Source of the DNA: Candidatus Thiodiazotropha sp. LNASS1
GTDB lineage: Bacteria > Pseudomonadota > Gammaproteobacteria > Chromatiales > Chromatiaceae
Assembly: GCF_964212655.1 (NCBI RefSeq)
Contig: NZ_OZ156465.1
Coordinates: forward strand, 2,294,001-2,358,000
Length of the DNA: 64,000 nucleotides
Direction: 5' to 3'
Position numbers and translations under genes: made by a program. Positions 61,163 to 64,000 of the stretch are shown here, in pieces. The notes below the pieces were generated by a model. It did not search any database and was not told the DNA's origin. It saw nothing but the letters and a program-made list of their open reading frames with translations. Each line of letters starts with the position of its first letter. Position 1 is the stretch's first letter.

Positions 61163-62896
61163 ATGCATATCAACCAGCAAATTAAGCAACTTCTGATTGT
61201 ACCGAGCCTGCTGCTCTCCGCTTGCGCCAACAATCCGACCAGCACATCGGGTCTTCCGGTCACAACGGATGAAGCGATAAAACAGACTCCGCAGACCTAT
61301 GCCACAGATGGTCTCAGCAGGGACCTGATCTACAACACCCTCACCGGTGAAATCGCCGCCCAGCGAGGACACGGCAAACTTGCCTTCGAGCACGCATTCC
61401 AGGCTGCCAAGGAGTCTCGGGATGAGGGTGCCGCGGAACGTGCGACAGGTCTTGGCCTACAGTCAAATATGCCGGACGCCGCACTGGAGGCAGCAACACT
61501 GTGGGTTGAAATCTCACCAAACTCTCTCAAGGCCCGCCAGATCGCATCAGTCCTCTATATTCGCAAGGGTGAACTTAATAAGGCGATTCAAAACCTGCAA
61601 AAAGTGGTAGAAATCGCAAACAGTCATGGGCATTCCGGATACCTCCAGGCAGCCGCCATTGCCGAAAAGTCTGCAGCGCCTGATCAGGCGCTGCTCATCA
61701 TGCAGCAGCTCGTCAATGAAGAGAGCCAGGACCCGAAGGCGTTTTACGCCCTCGCCTTGACCGCCAATCGCGCCAAACAGAACAATCTCGCACTGAACTA
61801 CATCGATCGCTCCCTCGCACTCGATCCAGCATCCACCCAAAGTCTGGTGCTCAAAACACAAACCATCATCTCAATGGAGCAAAAAGAGCAGGGACTGGCG
61901 TTTATCGAGCAGGCATATCTCAATGCACCTGAAAATATTCAATTGGGAAAAGCATACGCCAGATTGCTGCTTGAAATGAATAAGACAGAAGCGGCTCTCG
62001 GCATTTATCAATCTCTCTATGAACAGGCTCCCGATGACAGCGACATCGCCTTTTCCCTTGGTATCATCAATCTACAGCAGGAACGATATCAAGAAGCAAA
62101 GACTTATCTGAAATCACTGGTCGATAAAAGGAAGAAGCGCAACCAGGCCAGCTTCTACCTGGGGATGATCGCCGAGGAGGAGGAGGAACCAGGGCAGGCA
62201 TTGGACTGGTATAGCCGGGTGGAAGGAAAAAATGTAATCGATGCACAGATTCGAATCGCCAAAATTCTGGCTGACCAGGGAAACCTGAATCAGGCCCGTG
62301 AAACACTGCAACGGCTTCGCATCACCCAGAGCGCACACGAGGTAAGATTCTATATCATAGAAGCTGAGCTGATGCGCGAGGCGAGGGATTATGAGACCGC
62401 CCATCAGATATATACCAAAGCCCTGGATTTGTTTGAGGACAACACAGACCTGCTCTATGCCCGGGGGTTGAATGCGGCCGATTTGAAACGGATCGATCTG
62501 CTGGAGAATGATCTGCGTAAAATCCTCGCGTCCCAGCCGAAACACGCCGATGCTTTGAACGCTCTCGGCTATACCCTTGCCGATCAGACTGATCGTCTGG
62601 AAGAGGCCAAAGATTACATAGCGCAGGCCCTGGCATTGAAACCTGAGAGTCCCGCCATACTCGACAGCATGGGATGGGTCGAATTTCGCATGGGCAACCT
62701 GGAATCTGCTCTGGAGTTCCTCAACAAGGCTGCCACAATCAGCCCCGATGCTGAAATCGCTTCCCATCTGGGAGAGGTATTATGGCATTTAGGTCAGCAA
62801 CAGCGCGCCATTGAGGTGTGGAATGCAGCCAATGAGCGCGATCCCGGTAATCGGTTTATCAATCCGGTCATGAGGCGCCTGGGCGTCAACAACTGA
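61163..62896 (+). CDS. TPR-repeat lipoprotein
   Basis: A 577-residue exported protein. The signal ends in the lipobox LLSAC (Cys21) and the following Ala-Asn-Asn suggests outer-membrane delivery. The rest is tetratricopeptide repeats; clear ones are AFYALALTANRAKQNNLALN near residue 194, DIAFSLGIINLQQERYQEAK near residue 294 and DALNALGYTLADQTDRLEEA near residue 465. Orthologues sit directly upstream of lolB-ispE in many gammaproteobacteria. Here the next gene, 8 bp on, is ispE. The function is unknown; a scaffold role at the outer membrane is likely. Confidence 0.9.
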   Translation: MHINQQIKQLLIVPSLLLSACANNPTSTSGLPVTTDEAIKQTPQTYATDGLSRDLIYNTLTGEIAAQRGHGKLAFEHAFQAAKESRDEGAAERATGLGLQSNMPDAALEAATLWVEISPNSLKARQIASVLYIRKGELNKAIQNLQKVVEIANSHGHSGYLQAAAIAEKSAAPDQALLIMQQLVNEESQDPKAFYALALTANRAKQNNLALNYIDRSLALDPASTQSLVLKTQTIISMEQKEQGLAFIEQAYLNAPENIQLGKAYARLLLEMNKTEAALGIYQSLYEQAPDDSDIAFSLGIINLQQERYQEAKTYLKSLVDKRKKRNQASFYLGMIAEEEEEPGQALDWYSRVEGKNVIDAQIRIAKILADQGNLNQARETLQRLRITQSAHEVRFYIIEAELMREARDYETAHQIYTKALDLFEDNTDLLYARGLNAADLKRIDLLENDLRKILASQPKHADALNALGYTLADQTDRLEEAKDYIAQALALKPESPAILDSMGWVEFRMGNLESALEFLNKAATISPDAEIASHLGEVLWHLGQQQRAIEVWNAANERDPGNRFINPVMRRLGVNN

Positions 62897-62904
62897 CTCA
62901 TCCC

Positions 62905-63774
62905 ATGTCGGTACGCAGTAGGTCTGACCAAAGCTCCGTCTATCTTGCACCTGCGAAACTGAACCTGATGCTGCGTATCACCGGCAGGCGCAGTGATGGC
63001 TACCATCAACTGCAGACCGTATTCCAATTTCTCGATATTCATGACCGGCTCCACATCAAAAGACGTGATGACAGCCAGATCATCCTACATGACGATGCAA
63101 GTGGTATTTCACCGGCGGATAACCTCATTTATCGCGCGGCCCGACTACTGCAATTGACCAGCGGTTCAGATCAAGGCGCTGAAATCACATTGGAAAAACA
63201 CCTCCCCATGGGTGGTGGACTTGGCGGGGGCAGTTCGGATGCAGCAACGACATTGATGGCCCTCAATCGGTTGTGGGGACTCTCGCTCAACCAGTCGGAG
63301 TTAACAAAACTCGCCCTGACCCTTGGCGCGGATGTGCCCATATTCATCCATGGCCATGCAGCATGGGCTGAAGGTATCGGTGAGGAATTGACCGATATCG
63401 ATCTCCCGGAGAAGTGGTATCTGGTATTGCAACCGCCATGTCACGTCTCCACCGCAGAGGTATTCAACCAACCTGATTTGACACGCCACTCACCCCGGAT
63501 CAAAATACGCGCCTTTCTGCAGGGTGATTGTCGGAACGATTGTCTACCCGTGGTACGCAGACGCCACCCTGAAGTGGCGGAAGCATTGGATTGGCTGAAC
63601 CAGTTTGCAGATGCCCGGCTTACCGGCACCGGCGCCTGTGTATTCGCCGCCTTTGCTGATCAGCGGTTGGCTCGCAACCTGCTTCAAAGGAAGCCGGCGA
63701 GTCTGAATGGTTTTGTTGCGCGCGGGATCAACCGTTCCCCGCTATTGGAGTTACTCCAACCCGAACTGAGTTAA
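62905..63774 (+). CDS. ispE: 4-diphosphocytidyl-2-C-methyl-D-erythritol kinase
   Basis: GHMP kinase of 289 residues. It phosphorylates CDP-methylerythritol in the non-mevalonate isoprenoid pathway. It begins at VYLAPAKLNLMLRITGRRSD with the catalytic Lys region. The ATP-binding loop is LPMGGGLGGGSSDAATTLMA near residue 100, and the C-terminal GHMP motif LTGTGACVFAAF is near residue 237. The ATG follows the TPR stop by 8 bp. tRNA-Gln begins 1 bp after the stop, so the tRNA is in the same transcript. Confidence 0.97.
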   Translation: MSVRSRSDQSSVYLAPAKLNLMLRITGRRSDGYHQLQTVFQFLDIHDRLHIKRRDDSQIILHDDASGISPADNLIYRAARLLQLTSGSDQGAEITLEKHLPMGGGLGGGSSDAATTLMALNRLWGLSLNQSELTKLALTLGADVPIFIHGHAAWAEGIGEELTDIDLPEKWYLVLQPPCHVSTAEVFNQPDLTRHSPRIKIRAFLQGDCRNDCLPVVRRRHPEVAEALDWLNQFADARLTGTGACVFAAFADQRLARNLLQRKPASLNGFVARGINRSPLLELLQPELS

Positions 63775-63775
63775 T

Positions 63776-63850
63776 TGGGGCGTCGCCAAGCGGTAAGGCA
63801 CTGGGTTTTGATCCCAGCATTCGTAGGTTCGAATCCTGCCGCCCCAGCCA
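63776..63850 (+). tRNA. trnQ: tRNA-Gln (TTG)
   Basis: A 75-nt cloverleaf. Acceptor TGGGGCG pairs with CGCCCCA, then G and encoded CCA. The anticodon loop TTTTGAT reads TTG. It is wedged between ispE and prs, the usual place for a tRNA-Gln in this gammaproteobacterial locus. Confidence 0.97.
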
Positions 63851-63890
63851 TTTCATAGCAATCCACTGTTTGATAAAGGGGATCAAAACC

Positions 63891-64000
63891 GTGCCTGCCA
63901 CTGCCATGATGGTCTTTTCCGGAAACGCCAACCCGGAACTGAGCGATGAAATCGTAGCTCACCTCAGCCTCCCACTTGGAAAAATGCATGTCGGTCGCTT
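63891..64000 (+). CDS. prs: ribose-phosphate pyrophosphokinase, 5' end only
   Basis: The first ~36 codons of a PRPP synthetase, which feeds purine, pyrimidine, NAD, His and Trp synthesis. The conserved opening MMVFSGNANPELSDEI and the following PLGKMHVGRF match the family start. A GTG is taken as the start because AAGGGG lies about 9 nt upstream; an ATG five codons later is possible. The rest lies beyond the right edge. The ispE, tRNA-Gln, prs order supports the call. Confidence 0.88.
   Translation, partial: MPATAMMVFSGNANPELSDEIVAHLSLPLGKMHVGR

Overview
The window comes from a free-living or symbiotic gammaproteobacterium of moderate GC. It carries a complete core translation and transcription cluster with gammaproteobacterial gene content, ampD-ampE, an spc operon with the long zinc-free S14, tRNA-Tyr/Gly/Thr next to a second tuf gene, and ispE-tRNA-Gln-prs. 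A TusE/DsrC-family sulfur-carrier protein, a HugZ-like protein and a CHASE2 sensor kinase would suit a sulfur-oxidising lineage (Chromatiales or Sedimenticola/Thiodiazotropha-like), but this is inference. No rRNA, CRISPR array, phage or insertion sequence was found.

Left part (1-14.6 kb, almost all minus strand): 5' part of clpB; a MITE-like inverted-repeat element; purK-purE with overlapping stop and start; a Crp/Fnr regulator; ilvD with a translationally coupled small lipoprotein; a three-gene signalling set (OmpR-type response regulator, exported LysM-FecR protein, CHASE2-PAS histidine kinase); an OmpA-family protein with calcium-binding thrombospondin-type-3 repeats; a small MscS channel; and a GlsB/YeaQ membrane protein.

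Middle (14.8-28.5 kb, mixed strands): an MTH1187-type thiamine-binding protein, a HugZ-like protein, a single-cysteine TusE/DsrC-like protein, an EgtB-like protein lacking the expected iron-ligand histidines, a 78-residue protein resembling flagellar rod proteins, FKBP-nadC, a DUF1631 protein, and then the most interesting block. In that block two DUF1538 membrane proteins, a PII-like protein, a two-CBS protein and ampD are chained by 4-nt overlaps or short gaps. ampE, a histidine phosphatase and a candidate 27-residue membrane peptide follow. Divergent trmH-type methylase and cytochrome b561 genes end the section.

Right part (28.6-60.9 kb, minus strand): tRNA-Tyr, tRNA-Gly, tRNA-Thr, tufB, tRNA-Trp, secE, nusG, rplKAJL, rpoBC, rpsL, rpsG, fusA, tufA and the complete S10, spc and alpha operons run head to tail to a strong terminator after rplQ. 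Two clusters that are separate in E. coli are joined here. Visible control elements are an L10-leader RNA, an rplL-rpoB attenuator, a hairpin between rpoC and rpsL, a tufB terminator and a stringent-type tRNA promoter. Downstream of tRNA-Tyr lies a ~150-bp direct repeat in which each copy begins with 19 bp of the tRNA 3' end, like the tyrT repeats of E. coli.

Far right (61-64 kb, plus strand): a TPR lipoprotein, ispE, tRNA-Gln and the start of prs. lolB, usually found between the TPR gene and ispE, is not there.
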